DNA of 64,000 nucleotides from Liolophura sinensis (lineage: Eukaryota; Mollusca; Polyplacophora; Chitonida; Chitonidae). A model generated the notes under the pieces. That model did no database searches, had not been told where the DNA came from, and saw only the letters and a program-made list of their open reading frames with translations. This document shows positions 12,583-23,597 of this stretch, piece by piece. The position numbers and the translations under genes were made by a program. The DNA lies in the NCBI RefSeq assembly GCF_032854445.1, contig NC_088302.1:39004191-39068190 (forward strand), written 5' to 3'. Position 1 is the first letter of the stretch; the number at the start of each line of letters is the position of its first letter.

Positions 12583-12899
12583 AATTGCCGTCGGAAATCA
12601 ACGAAGTGCAGTTCATACATTTCCGGAAGAACTCTTCTTCCCAGAAGGTAGCGAACAATACAGTCCATTTTCTGCTTGATCATCGGGAAACCGGAATGTT
12701 GGGCGTAGGTTCCAAGTTTACATGAACAAGCCGGCAGTTTTAACGACTCGCATTGGCTGAGAGGCAACACACCCCGAGCATAAAGTATAGGGTGTTAAAG
12801 ATGGAGGACGCGTTGGACTATGCCAGCTTTGCCGTTTTCAGGCTTGATGGCTATGGCGAGGAAAAATCGCAAAATTATGCAGCAGGCACCATCACATAG
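12553..12899 (+). other. CpG-richer patch with 32-codon ORF; possible promoter or first exon
   Basis: This stretch has many more CpGs than its neighbours. An inverted CCAAT box (CATTGGCTGAG) lies at 12751-12761. From ATG at 12801, in a fair start context (AAAGATGG), a frame runs 32 codons to TAG at 12897-12899. It starts MEDALDYASFAVFRLDGYGE and has balanced, coding-like codon use. It matches no family I know. It may be a short first exon, a small peptide gene or chance. TTTTCAG at 12835-12841 also resembles a splice acceptor. Confidence 0.2.
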
Positions 12900-15099
12900 A
12901 AAAAATATGCTCTTTTCAGCCTATAGTGTCATTTTTTAAAATTTTCTTCTCCTTTAAACAACTGAAGATTCTCATATGGTTGACCACTTGTGAAAAATAA
13001 TCAATGAAGCATCCATTACAGGGTACTGCAACGCAAACTGAGCAGCTCGACTTATTTTATCAAATTCTAATAAAGCTCGGCGCACATGGTTTAGATGTAT
13101 AAACCACACAGCATTTATTAAACAGAGGAAATCAGGGAATGGACATGCAACATACTAGCACTTAAGAGACTAACATACAACATACAAAGTTCTATGATAA
13201 TCCCATCATAACTGAAGAGATATCTTAAATAACCAGACAGACGGATGGAAATTAAAGGCGACAGATGGATAGAGGAACAAACAGACAGGCTGATCGCCTT
13301 AAAATCCCCCATATTATATAACATTTAAAACACTCGAATACATCTAGACAATGTCTATCCATACAAAACTCCTCATTAATTTACTGAGATTAAAAAATAA
13401 TGGCAAAAGCTTTGTGCCATTATTACAATTTGGTGGATTAATAATTAAAAATACTGATTAAGTGTGTGGTCATGCATGCATACACTGTTTTTTTTTTTGT
13501 CTTTTTTTTTTACTAGCTCCATGCACTGTATCACTCAGATGATTGCCTAAGCTGTGCTCTGAGTATCCAGTCTGTTCAACACGTGCAACAATCTTTTTAT
13601 ATCAGCACTTATCTATTGTTTTTTTTTCTCTTGATCTTCTGCTTTCTACCATCACTTGTTGAGGCAATTTTCCCAAACATAGCCCTGGTTAATTAACCTC
13701 AGCTCGTGTTTTTTAACAATGTTGCAATCAGCAGGTGCTGCGCATCTTTTCGTGTTTTTTTTTTTTTCATCGCAAAGCAATTTTGTTCACGGGTACCTCT
13801 ACGAACGACAAATCTGAAGGCCCTTGCAAATGACAATCAACGTTAGGGTGAAGAGACTCACATTTAAGCTATAAAAGTAAATAAAAGTCTTATACTGCTA
13901 CATGCATGTTATATAAAACATAAAGATTATTTATCGGAAGTAACATTCTCTGACAAAACAAACTTATTATGTACTGTATTAACAACGCGACAACATGCTA
14001 TTACCACGGGATAAAATAAACACCACCAAACCCCATACTCCCATCAAATGAATATCATTAAAATAGCCCGGACCTCAACTTTTGATACAATCATCCATGT
14101 TTTCCTTCATCAAGAGAGACATTTGTTCATACTGTTTATCAATATTTTTTGGTAGCTTTCTGTAAGTTTAAATGCAAAAAAAAAACTAGAAATAAAACAA
14201 CTGAACTGTAACATACATTTTAAGAGGATATCTCTATCAAACAAAATTATTCCTACCATAAAGCAGCAATAAATAGCCCACAAGTAAATATAATTGCATT
14301 TTTGTTATAGTTGTCTGTACATCTTTCAGTTAAATGACTTTCTGTGGGATGTTGTAAATATAGTATTTCTTTTGAATTTCAAGTCCTGGCCATTGCAGTA
14401 ACCTGACAATTGAAGATTTTATCTAAAATTCTTCTGGTTTAAAAGTTGGGTTGGCCTTGTTGCTTCTAGCTCATAGCCCTAACCGTTATATTGTCATCAA
14501 TGCGCATGTGGAGTATCAGATATTATTATGGACTATCCTGATATTTTAACAAGTGCAAACATGCTGTAGTTGCAACATCCTACAGAAAGTCAATGTCTAC
14601 CAGCAGAATAATGGTTTATGGAAGATTATGCAATACATAAACAAGACTACAGCATAGAGCGTAAAACTTAGAGCGCTGACGATGGTATGAGAGTGCATGG
14701 TCACACGTAGTCTGTGATATATAAGGCCTCTGATCAGTTTACGTGTGCCTCAGGGTTTTATTCTGTTCATGTAAATATAATGTCACTATACCTGTTCCAA
14801 TTACAGCCTATAACATCTTCCATGTCACAGTGTCCTCTCCTGATCCGTGCCGAGACCTTGTCATCAGCTTTTCTCATACATCGATTCCCTCCTCCCCAAA
14901 CTCTGGTCCACTCACCCAAACAGATCACCTGTTACTACGGAAATTAAGTGCATGTACCTTGAGGAACAATTGGCAAATATTTCCAGGTAATTTGGACATG
15001 ACAAATAATATGATTGGCCATTCCATGTATTTATAGTCATTATCAACTGGAGCCACTTATCCTTCTTTTTCTGCTTGAACGCTTCTGTGAGAAGGTTTA
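12900..15099. other. Unique AT-rich DNA, no gene seen
   Basis: No supported gene or repeat family. T-rich tracts occur at about 13487-13510, 13619-13630 and 13756-13768. The overlapping open frames at 14714-15036 are short and unrecognised. Confidence 0.65.
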
Positions 15100-15480
15100 C
15101 CTCCTCTAAAGAGTGAGTGAGTATGTGAGTGCTTGGGGTTTAACGTTGTAATCAACAATTTTTCAGTCATATGACGACGAAGGAATCATTAGGGTGCATG
15201 TATGTGTAATGTGCCTCCTTGTTGCAGGACGGATTTCCATCGCTCTTTTATTTAGTGCTGCTTCACTGAGACGACTTACCGAAGGCAAGTAAGCCGCCCC
15301 GCCCGAGCCATTATACTGATACGGGTCAACAAGCCGTTCATGCTGGACGCCAAGCGAGGAAGTTACAACTTCCTCTTTTAAAGTCTTAGGTGTGACTTGA
15401 TCAAGGATTGATCCTGGATCTACCGTTCCCAAAGCGGACGCTGTACCAACTGTGCTATCCGGGCCGGTCCTCCTCTAAAG
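15100..15480 (-). mobile_element. Full-length SINE (family A), copy 2 with 12-bp TSD
   Basis: A perfect 12-bp target-site duplication, CCTCCTCTAAAG, bounds it (15100-15111 and 15469-15480). The element is 15112-15468, minus strand. It is the most complete of the three family-A copies. Its tRNA-like head reads GCCCGGATAGCACAGTTGG on the minus strand (A box) and GGATCAATCC (B box). The body carries GAGGAAGTTGTAACTTCCTC, an inverted repeat that could form a stem, and the 3' end has GTTAAACCCCAAGCACTCAC. The frame at 15163-15432 is a read-through of the SINE, not a gene. Confidence 0.95.
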
Positions 15481-17103
15481 ATGTCAATGAGTTGGGCAAT
15501 AAAATTCCTCAATTTTTTCTCTGGAAAGCAGTGTTTATCTTCAGACAATACACAGGTATCAGCCCTATCAAACTATAAATGAAACCTTCTTCCAGCTCAT
15601 ACAGTCATGATTTTTCAAAACATTCATAATGCTATATTACATTACTAAGATATCAAAAATAATCAGAAATACAATTACTTTCAGAGGTTTTCATACGTTA
15701 AAAAATAAACTCAAAAACAGAGACTGAAGAAGTAACTAACAGGTACTGAGAAGCAAAAAGATTGGTGATTTGACTCAATGCACCAAATGATACATTAAAA
15801 TACATTCATTTTCCAGTTCAAAAACCAACTTTGGCTTCATGTGTTTGGAAAAAATTTTTCCTTCACATCAATATCTTTCTGAGATTTCAGTCCTTTTAAC
15901 ATGTTTAAGCTAGTCTTTTTTATGCCATGTTGACATTCGAAAATGTGAAAGCTAGCTTTAAATACAAAGTGCAGCATTGCAGCAGGAATTGCAAAAGTAA
16001 AATCAACTGCAATTTTCCTTCCTGATATGCAGTGGGAAAAAAATGCATGATTGTACTTACTTTCTGAAACTTTTAAGGTAATGAAATCACATTATTTTCA
16101 GATGAAACAAATATTTTACGACCAATCACTGAAAACATACTGTATCTGATCGACATAAAAAAAAATGTCGTCCATCAAATAATAGGCCTATTTTGCTGCT
16201 TTTTTAGAAATCTATTTAGAAATGTCTTTGGGGGGTTTGTTTGAGAGGAAGGACAATATTCTATGGACATATTTACCTTATAATATTTCATGACATTTTT
16301 TCACCTCTAATACAGAACTTCATTTCAATATTTTTAGGGCATTTGATACATATGATAAGATAAACTCTAAAGTAAGAAGTATATTGAACAGTTTATAGGT
16401 TACAATTCCCACCTCACACAAACAATATTCATGAAACAAAACCAGACTCTACACAAGGCCATATAAATATATATGTTTGTTTAGCACGATATAGTCAAAT
16501 GTTAAACAAACTGAGGCTTGGCACACATAGATCAGACCTCACATTTAAGAGTCAAATATAAACCATCACTGGCAGACTTTTCTCGGTCAATCAGCCCTAT
16601 CAAGAACAACAACAACGTAAAAAGACTGCATTGTGCGGAAACGGAAGAAAAAAATATACCTTGAGGAGTCAACGCTTGTTCAATCTTCTAAAAGATTGAT
16701 TACTCTTCTCTCTGTCTCCGCGGGATGTCATTCTTGCAGAAAATAAACCTGGGCAGAATTGAGTTCCAGACTGTTTAACTCTGTCCTAATGGTGAAAATG
16801 CCAACTTACACCGTATCCATGACGACCAAAGAATGGGCTCAAGGTAAGCGGATGAACAATATGGCCACCATTATAGATGTGTGCATGCATGTACATGACT
16901 GTTGTCTATTCCAGTGGAACATCAGCCAATTAAATCCTGATATGCATGCAAACAGTTCATATCAGATAAACTATAGATGTACAGGTTAGATATACACATT
17001 ATTAAAGCAAAGATGATCAACTGATAAATATGCAGAGATTGTAGAGTTGACAACTGAAGTCTATATTGTACATGAACATACAGAGCAGATGATGCGTATA
17101 AGT
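15481..17103. other. Unique AT-rich DNA, no gene seen
   Basis: No supported gene. A 6-bp inverted repeat, CGACAT(A)nATGTCG, lies near 16150-16170. Short open frames around 16759-16989 are unrecognised. Confidence 0.65.
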
Positions 17104-17290
17104 CATCAATCATTTCACTTATGGAAGATCAAACTTTCAGTGCAATTAACACACCTTTCTCACTTGATTTTGAAAACTAATCTATATGGGTTGGGCTGGT
17201 CAATTCCAGAGCTTTACAAAAAGCTTAATTTTGTCCATCTACACATAATAATATATACACACAAAACCAAAATGTTTGCATTCAGATTTT
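17104..17290 (-). mobile_element. Decayed MITE, copy 4
   Basis: Same orientation as copy 2. Matches are AACTTTCAGTGCAATTAACA, TTGATTTTGAAAAC, GGGTTGGGCTGGTCAATTCC, AGAGCTTTACAAAAAGCTTA and a right-side ATGTTTGCATTCAG. Both terminal arms are badly mutated, so this is an old copy. Confidence 0.6.
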
Positions 17291-17383
17291 ATGAATCCAA
17301 TTTAAACTTCATAAACCATTTTAATTTCAGTTGAAACCCAGGCAATGCCACACAAAACCTATTTCCAATTAACATTGTCCATT

Positions 17384-17720
17384 TCGGTGGCCTAAAGGGT
17401 AGAGCGTTTGTCAGGGTTAGAGCATAATAAAAACTTTCAAAATGGTACTTGTTGTTGCCTCACTTGGCACTTAGCACTGAGAGGCTAGAGCAAGGAAACA
17501 AGGACACAGGTAGGCTGGGGTGTCTGTATAATGTGACTGGGTGGAGTGTCACATGTCTGGTGTCTTTGGCATGACACTTCTGTGGTGGAAGCAATTTTAA
17601 TAGCAGCATGAACCTACCACAAGGAGACACAGTATATATACACACACCTAATGACTCCATGTCTTCACAGACTGAAAAATTGTTAAGTACGAATTGCCAC
17701 CCCAAGCATACATATACATA
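17384..17720 (+). mobile_element. Old SINE copy related to family A
   Basis: It starts with a tRNA-like A-box region, TCGGTGGCCTAAAGGGTAGAGCG. The body has TGCCTCACTTGGCACTTAGC and ATGTCTGGTGTCTTTGGCAT. It ends GACTGAAAAATTGTTAAGTA then CCACCCCAAGCATACATA, an eroded form of the family-A 3' end with an ATAC-type tail. A possible decayed TSD (CAATTAA at both flanks) is not convincing. The minus-strand frame at 17460-17756 is a shadow of this repeat. Confidence 0.75.
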
Positions 17721-19410
17721 GCAATTAATGTTAGACACATAGCCGCACAGATTCAATTATGACAAAAGCTTTTTAAACTACAATTCTATGCATGGAGATT
17801 GATTGCAGATAATTAATTTGCAATTCAACATTTTTATCAACAATGATCAAATTTATGACTCTTTTATGAGTTCTTTTAATCGTTATGGCCTTCCATACAT
17901 ACGTAATCTTACATGGTAGACGGAGATATAACCAGTTTCAGTACACATAACACATGAATTATGAGTAAGCCATTAACCCAGAGCAAGTGAACACAAGAGG
18001 TTTCATGCAGCAGATACAATATCAGCACAAGTATTGTGACTGTCAAGTATAGAATCATTGATCGAGTGAAGTCGCGTTAAGCAGGGACTTGGCTTGCGTG
18101 ATTACAACACTGTAACTCATGTCCCAGAGTTTTTCCTCACAAGTGGCTTTTAGCCATGTAATTTGTAAGAATGTTTATGGGTTCCTGTTGGTGAGCTAAA
18201 GCTCTCAAGCTTTACCGTGCAAGGCCAATGGGATTTTGTCTCTCTTCTGTACTATAGCTCTTTAGAATCAAGTCTCCCGGCATCAATAATTGTTGAGACA
18301 ATGACTTACATTGTCATGACCGATTTTAAGTCATCTACTCCTCCTCTTAATGTTGTCTTCCTGTGCATAAGTGTTGAATACAAATGGTGATGTCTGGAGT
18401 ATCTCAAAAGCTCCTGATACCTGGTTATGTAAAAGCAGGTATCATGTGTAATCAGTCCATAGAGGTGAATTTACAAACAGGATGTGACATCGGCATAACT
18501 CTGTTCCAAGCTACAACATGCATCTGTTCTTTTCTGCAACGAGGGATTGTTCTTTACATATAATAACTAAAGAACCGCACATGTAGCACGGTACAGTAAG
18601 ACAGTGGAACAATGGAACTGTGTGAAACTCTACATTCCAAAACAAGACTACTTGTTGTACTTATATATGCCACAGCATCTGATGCATAAACTTGAAAATT
18701 ATGAAACAATAACCTATGAGTCTTTCATTTGTATATCAATTTTGCTACCCTGACAGTCATGTCGTCTTCCTAACAATAGTAAACAGAATGTAAGTTCTGT
18801 CTGAGTTTCCAGGCAATTGGTCCAAACGCTATTATCCAGAAAAAGTTAAAAGACCAGGAAAGCTAGACGGCTGAGGTGACCAATGTTTCTTTTACGAACG
18901 AACATAAAACCAGTTCCAGCCATCTTCTCACTGATGCTGGTGAGGAAGGCTCAGGCAGTTGACGAATAGACGAATACTAAAACCTGACTGGTTTCATCTC
19001 CTTGGACTCATAAGAGGTTACTGTCGTCAAGGTGCTGCATGTAAGTCTGGAGTCAGGGCACACTTGGCTCAGTGAATTAAAATGAATGATTATGCCCTAT
19101 ATTTCAGTCACATCAGGCAATGGTGTATTATAATGTGTATTACAAAACCAACGCCCAAACACTTTTGGTCTACTCCATCGGTCACTCAATTCATCACATC
19201 ATTTTTACAGATTACTGAGGTCATAAAATCCTATCCACCCCTCGACCTGACCACATCAGACCATATACACCCGCTCGAGGAAACAATATTGGATTTACCA
19301 ATTACACACCAAGGCACTCTTTGGTATGAATAAAAAGGGCAGAACCACATTGCCTCTTTCTTGTACATCTTCTCGGTGCTGTCATACCACTGTTGAACTT
19401 ATATGGTAAT
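17721..19410. other. Unique DNA, no gene seen
   Basis: No supported gene, RNA gene or repeat. The 83-codon frame at 19082-19333 is unrecognised and within chance expectation. Confidence 0.65.
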
Positions 19411-19557
19411 CAGCATGCTAGTTTATTCTCTGGCCATACATGGGAAGGTCTTCCAGCAACCTGTGGATAGTCGTGGGTTTCTCCCGGGCTCTGCTCAATT
19501 CCTTGCACAGTATTGCTGGCCACCATCGCATAAGTGAAATATTCTTGAGTATGCAGA
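19411..19557 (+). mobile_element. SINE (family B) body fragment
   Basis: Holds the central and 3' part of a second SINE family: GGGAAGGTCTTCCAGCAACC, GTCGTGGGTTTCTCCCGGGC, GCTGGCCACCATCGCATAAG and GTGAAATATTCTTGAGTATG. The tRNA-like head and the GCGTAAAACACC tail are missing. Confidence 0.75.
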
Positions 19558-20269
19558 CCTTGCATTTCGTCAAATTCTGTGATTATCCAAACAGATATCC
19601 GTAGACAATATTTACCGGTATATCCACCCGTATGCAGATTTTCCTGATCTCCACTAGTTTTCTGAGCTCGCTCCTGATCACCTGATAAACAAAACAACAT
19701 TGTACACAAATAATCCGTTTTGATAAGATGGCATGTCAGCTATTTGATGTTGAGGTTCCTAAAAAATTTATATTGTGTATAATCACAGTGTTGGCCATGC
19801 CTGGTGCAAATAAAATACCAGAGCTAGAGTGCACTCGCACCCTTCTCCTTCCCCCACTTCTGCATGCTACTTGCCCCATCTACTCCATGAAGCCTTTGTC
19901 AATTCTCAGAATAAATATTCTAAGGTCTTTACAATAAAACTCACAAATAAACAGTTCTTAAACATTTTTATAAGTACTATGATACAAATAACTTAACAGT
20001 TTGTGCCAGCATTTTCAGGTCCTGTACAGAGGGGGCGAGCACGTGAAAGTATTTCCTGTTGATAATTTTGAAAATATTTGACTCCGCTCAACATACAGGA
20101 GGCCGATGATTTTGCAAGAAGTGAAGTCAAACCTTGTAGACAGTTTGAACAATTTTCAACTTCGTAAAATAAAATCACTACTGAACAATATGTTTCCACT
20201 TTTGATCTCATAAATGCATGCTAAACTTTCTAATAAGGGGTCCACACTCGTATCCTCGTGTGATCCCTC
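19558..20269. other. Unique DNA, no gene seen
   Basis: No supported gene. A possible upstream continuation of the element at 20270 begins near 20235 (GGGGTCCACACTCGTATCC), but the second copy does not share it. Confidence 0.55.
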
Positions 20270-20995
20270 TTGAAATCATTCGGATTATTATTATTATTAT
20301 TCTTAGTCAACTTGTAAAATTGCGATATCTCAAAAACTGGTAAAAGGAGAAAAAACAATTTTCGGAGCCTTACTGCGGAACATATGAAGCAACTTTTATG
20401 AAGCAACATTTTGGGCTGTCTTACCAGTCACATGATTTAGCGGCCATTTTGAACTTTATTGATAAGGTTATAAAATCTTCCAAAACGGCTAAACCTATCG
20501 AGATAAACTTTTTGTTTACAGTTTTTAGTTGGATCGCCCTACCCAGACTGTTAAAAACTTTTAGTTTCGTATGCAAATAAGGCAAAACTGACCAATGAAC
20601 TTGTCTCTAAAGTGATCAATTTTTAAAACTGCTTAAAATCATTACATAAACACACTATCTGGTGCCCCTTGATGTCATGATTACAAATCTACAAGAATTA
20701 CTTTTGTACTTTATGTTTTTATGTTATGATCATAAAACCAACAAAAATTTGACAAAACCGTCCTATGTAAATAACACGGGTGCTTCGTGCTAGACTGCAT
20801 AAAACCACTGACTGCAGTTTACCATGGGAACAGGCATCAGCCCTGCAACAATGTATTCTTTCTTTCTTTTGTCCTGGGCCAGCAGCTGAAGATCAAAGCC
20901 GCCTAATCTCTACGCTTGTCTTCAGTACTTGGCCAACTGTAAATGATACCTGGCAGACTAGAATTCAAATCCAGTACATTTCTTCCATTGTTTTC
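20270..20995 (+). mobile_element. 0.7-kb interspersed element, copy 1
   Basis: Matches the reverse complement of 32132-33250 over its whole length. Shared landmarks, in order: an ATT repeat followed by TTCTTAG, ATATCTC(A/G)AAAACT, CACATGATTTAGC(G/A)GCCATT, TTTACAGTTTTTAGTTGGAT, GCCCTACCCA, ACACACTATCTGGTG, ATGTAAATAACACG(G/A)G, GCTTCGTGCTA, CTGCAGTTTAC, GCAACAATGTATTCTTTC, AGCCGCCTA and CTTCAGTACTTGGCCAA, then CAAATCCAGTACATT. No ORF of note and no clear terminal inverted repeats, so the class is unknown. It might be a non-autonomous DNA element or a fragment of something larger. Confidence 0.8.
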
Positions 20996-21124
20996 GTGTT
21001 TTATGGAAGTAGGACACTCCTCATCAATTCAGTAAAACAAGCATCCTGCAGAAATTGTGACAACAATATGTTACTGGTATCCAAATGGAAACTTGCAAAA
21101 ACACTTCACGGATATCTTTATGGG

Positions 21125-21200
21125 TGTCGGATACCCGTTCAACCACAAGGCCTAGTATGGCGTAAAACACCAATCAAATAAATGAATGAATACATAAATA
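21125..21200 (+). mobile_element. SINE 3' end fragment
   Basis: GGCCTAGTATGGCGTAAAAC and ACACCAATCAAATAAATGAA with an AATGA-type tail form the 3' end of the family-B SINE. The body before it is not clearly recognisable. Confidence 0.7.
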
Positions 21201-21984
21201 TTTGGTTATATGTATGGAAAGAGTTCTCAAGTCCTTGCCTAGAGAAGGAGTGTAAGGAGTGACAGGTTAACTAAAATTTATAAGGCAAGACACAATTAAA
21301 CCAACGAAACTCTATTGTATTACTGGCAAACACTTGCAATTCTGCATCATGAAGGTATGCTTCACGTGCATTTCAGATGAGATACGCTTAATTTGGTATG
21401 TCCTACTCAGATTAATCTACTGATCGAACAACTTAATCTACTGAATAAAAATATCAGTTCTCCGCAATCTCATAAAACTCCATCAGCCAGATGTTGCAAC
21501 AGCCACGTCCAATGTTCAAGTGAGGCCTATAATATTTCAATCCACTTTACATCTCAATCTATTAGTTTAATTAAATTCATTCAAGTCAAAAAAGGCTCAA
21601 ATAGAGGGTCCATCACAAGATGGTAAGCTTCTGCAACATCTGCTGAAAGGATTGCTGTTAACACATTATGTGTCTGTATATACATGAATGTGCTAACCAG
21701 ACTCTTTGTCCTCTATGGTATTATTCCCACAAGCTTCAAAACTCATTGCACATCTTGTTGACATCATTTTTAAATGCGAACCCTCTTGCTTTGGCCATGA
21801 TCTAGGAAACAGCAACATGACGTCAATATATGTACAACAAAACTATGTCGCAAAAGTTCCAATAAAAATACACTTCTTGAATCACCCACAACATAAGTAC
21901 TCAAATAAATGCAAAAATCCACAAATACCGTTGAACCTATATCATTAGCAGTTTGCCCATGAAACTGCCTAGAAAACGGCTTTA
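21201..21984. other. Unique DNA, no gene seen
   Basis: No gene or repeat that I can support. Short open frames at 21393-21626 and 21706-21948 are unrecognised. Confidence 0.65.
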
Positions 21985-22192
21985 CCTAATTCTCCAACCT
22001 TTTCGCATATGAAACATAAACCTTCAGTACAATTTATGCACACTTTTAATTTGATTTTACAGGCAAAACTACACCGGTTGGATTGGGTTGTTTCAGGGCT
22101 TCGCAAAAACTATAACTTTATCTGTCCACACAGAATAATGCCTTCAGAATATTCTTAAATTAACACCTTGTGAAAATGTTGAAGAATTACAG
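21985..22192 (-). mobile_element. TA-flanked MITE, copy 5
   Basis: Flanked by TA on both sides (21983-21984, 22193-22194). Left end CTAATTCTCCAACCTTTTCGC; right end AATGTTGAAGAATTACAG. The interior has TTCAGTACAATTTATGCACA, GGTTGGATTGGG, TTTCAGGGCTTCGCAAAAAC and CACACAGAATAATGCC. It is one of the better preserved copies, about 208 bp. Confidence 0.85.
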
Positions 22193-22790
22193 TATAAAGA
22201 GTTGTACACATTTCTGAGGTCTTCATATGTGACACTGTAACTAGATTTCATGCTCATGTAGTCTTACATGGAGTGTACTGCAGACCACATCAACAGCCAT
22301 GTCCCACCAACATGACATATATGTCACACGAAAAAGAACTGATTCTGATCAGACCGTCCCATTTTTAATTTTCTCCTATTTTCCCTACCTCTCCCATGTT
22401 AATTTTGTCAGAATAGGGTGTCTCAAAGACACAGAGGAGCTGGACAATGGAGAAAATGGAGGAGCTGAATATTGGTGAACTTGAGAAAGACGCTTCATTT
22501 GCACCTCTGAAACACAGTGAAATAAGTGATTGGTAAATTTATGTAAAGAAAGGTTGCCTGGCACTTTTCACATTAGTCACATGATACAGTTTGACCATTT
22601 TTCCTTAAATGCCATTTATTACTTAATACTTGTCAAGGAACATCAAGCAAGGTGTCTTTCTGTGCAAACGGTTAGACAGACATCAAACAGATGAAAACAC
22701 TTCAATTATAATTCCAATAAATATATGACTGAATATCTCACCTTGTAAATATGCATGAAAATAAAGAGTTTTCCTGACATAAGGTATCGT
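22193..22790. other. Unique DNA, no gene seen
   Basis: No gene or repeat that I can support. Confidence 0.65.
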
Positions 22791-23064
22791 TTACAGTCAG
22801 TGTGTTGTGCATATTCAGTGTGTTGTCTACTGTCAGTGTGTTGTGTGTGGTAAGTATGTTGTGTACAGTCAGTATGTTGTGTACAGTCGGTGTGTTATGT
22901 ACAGTCAACGTGTTGTGTACAGTTGGTTTGTTGTGTACAGTCAGTGTGTTGTGTACAGTCAATGTGTCGGGTATAGACAGTGTGTTGTGTGTAGTTAATG
23001 TGTTTTGTACAGTCAATGTGTTGTGTACAGTCAATGTGTTGTCTACAGTCAGTGTGTTGTGTAC
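22791..23064. repeat. 18-bp minisatellite, about 15 units
   Basis: Consensus TGTGTTGTGTACAGTCAG (18 bp). Fourteen full units run from 22801 to 23052 in perfect register, with a partial unit at each end. Because 18 is a multiple of 3, frames stay open on both strands, giving hexapeptide-like shadows such as TVHNTL on the minus strand. Substitutions are spread with no codon pattern, and there is no surrounding gene, so I read it as noncoding. Confidence 0.95.
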
Positions 23065-23468
23065 TTATGAAGACAAACCCATCTCAGTTCACACAATGAA
23101 GTGTTTTTATAATTAGACAACATAAAAGACACTAGGAATGCACAGGAAGAGACATTGTTAAACCTCAGTGTTTCAGAAGAGATGTGAACCGGATCATCTG
23201 CAGACTGTAATTTTCTATCAACATGTCACCGGATGTATATCAATGAAAGACAAGAAGGTTTGTTGCATCGGCCCCTGACATGCCTGATGCATGGTTTACT
23301 AGAACTTCCACAGTATGTGACTGAAAAATGTTTCCTTTTTGTCTTTTTTTTTTTTGTCTGTGCAAATGGTTGTCCCTCATGGCGCCAAAAGCAAACCAAG
23401 CACACATAATTATATTCCACTCATTATGACATTGCCTCCTTGTAGGCTTTTTAACGTGGACAGGGGGC
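23065..23468. other. Unique spacer between two arrays
   Basis: No gene seen. A T-rich tract lies at 23336-23357. Confidence 0.6.
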
Positions 23469-23590
23469 TTCCATAGCCTCTGTGGTTAGCATGCCAGCGT
23501 GGCGCATTGACCCAGGAGCCTCTCACCAATGCCGTCGCCGTGAGCTCAAGTCCTCATACTGGCCTTCTCTCTTCACGTATTTCTCTCCTC
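23469..23590 (+). mobile_element. SINE (family B), head and front body
   Basis: tRNA-like head with A box CTGTGGTTAGCATGCC and B-box-like GAGCTCAAGTCC. Between them lies the family landmark GACCCAGGAGCCTCTCACCA. It stops a few bases before the 31-bp array begins at 23598, so the array either grew beside the SINE or replaced its 3' half. Confidence 0.75.
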
Positions 23591-23597
23591 ACTGCAG

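Noticed and set aside
15163-15432. 89-codon minus ORF, with similar frames at 10273-10470 and 32418-32717
   Set aside because: Similar peptides arise because all three are translations of family-A SINE copies.
20780-21181. 133-codon plus ORF
   Set aside because: Spans the end of the 0.7-kb element and a SINE tail; no protein family recognised.
22738-23116. Repeat-peptide ORFs on both strands
   Set aside because: Read-through of the 18-bp minisatellite, whose length keeps any stop-free frame open. No gene context and no codon-type substitution pattern.
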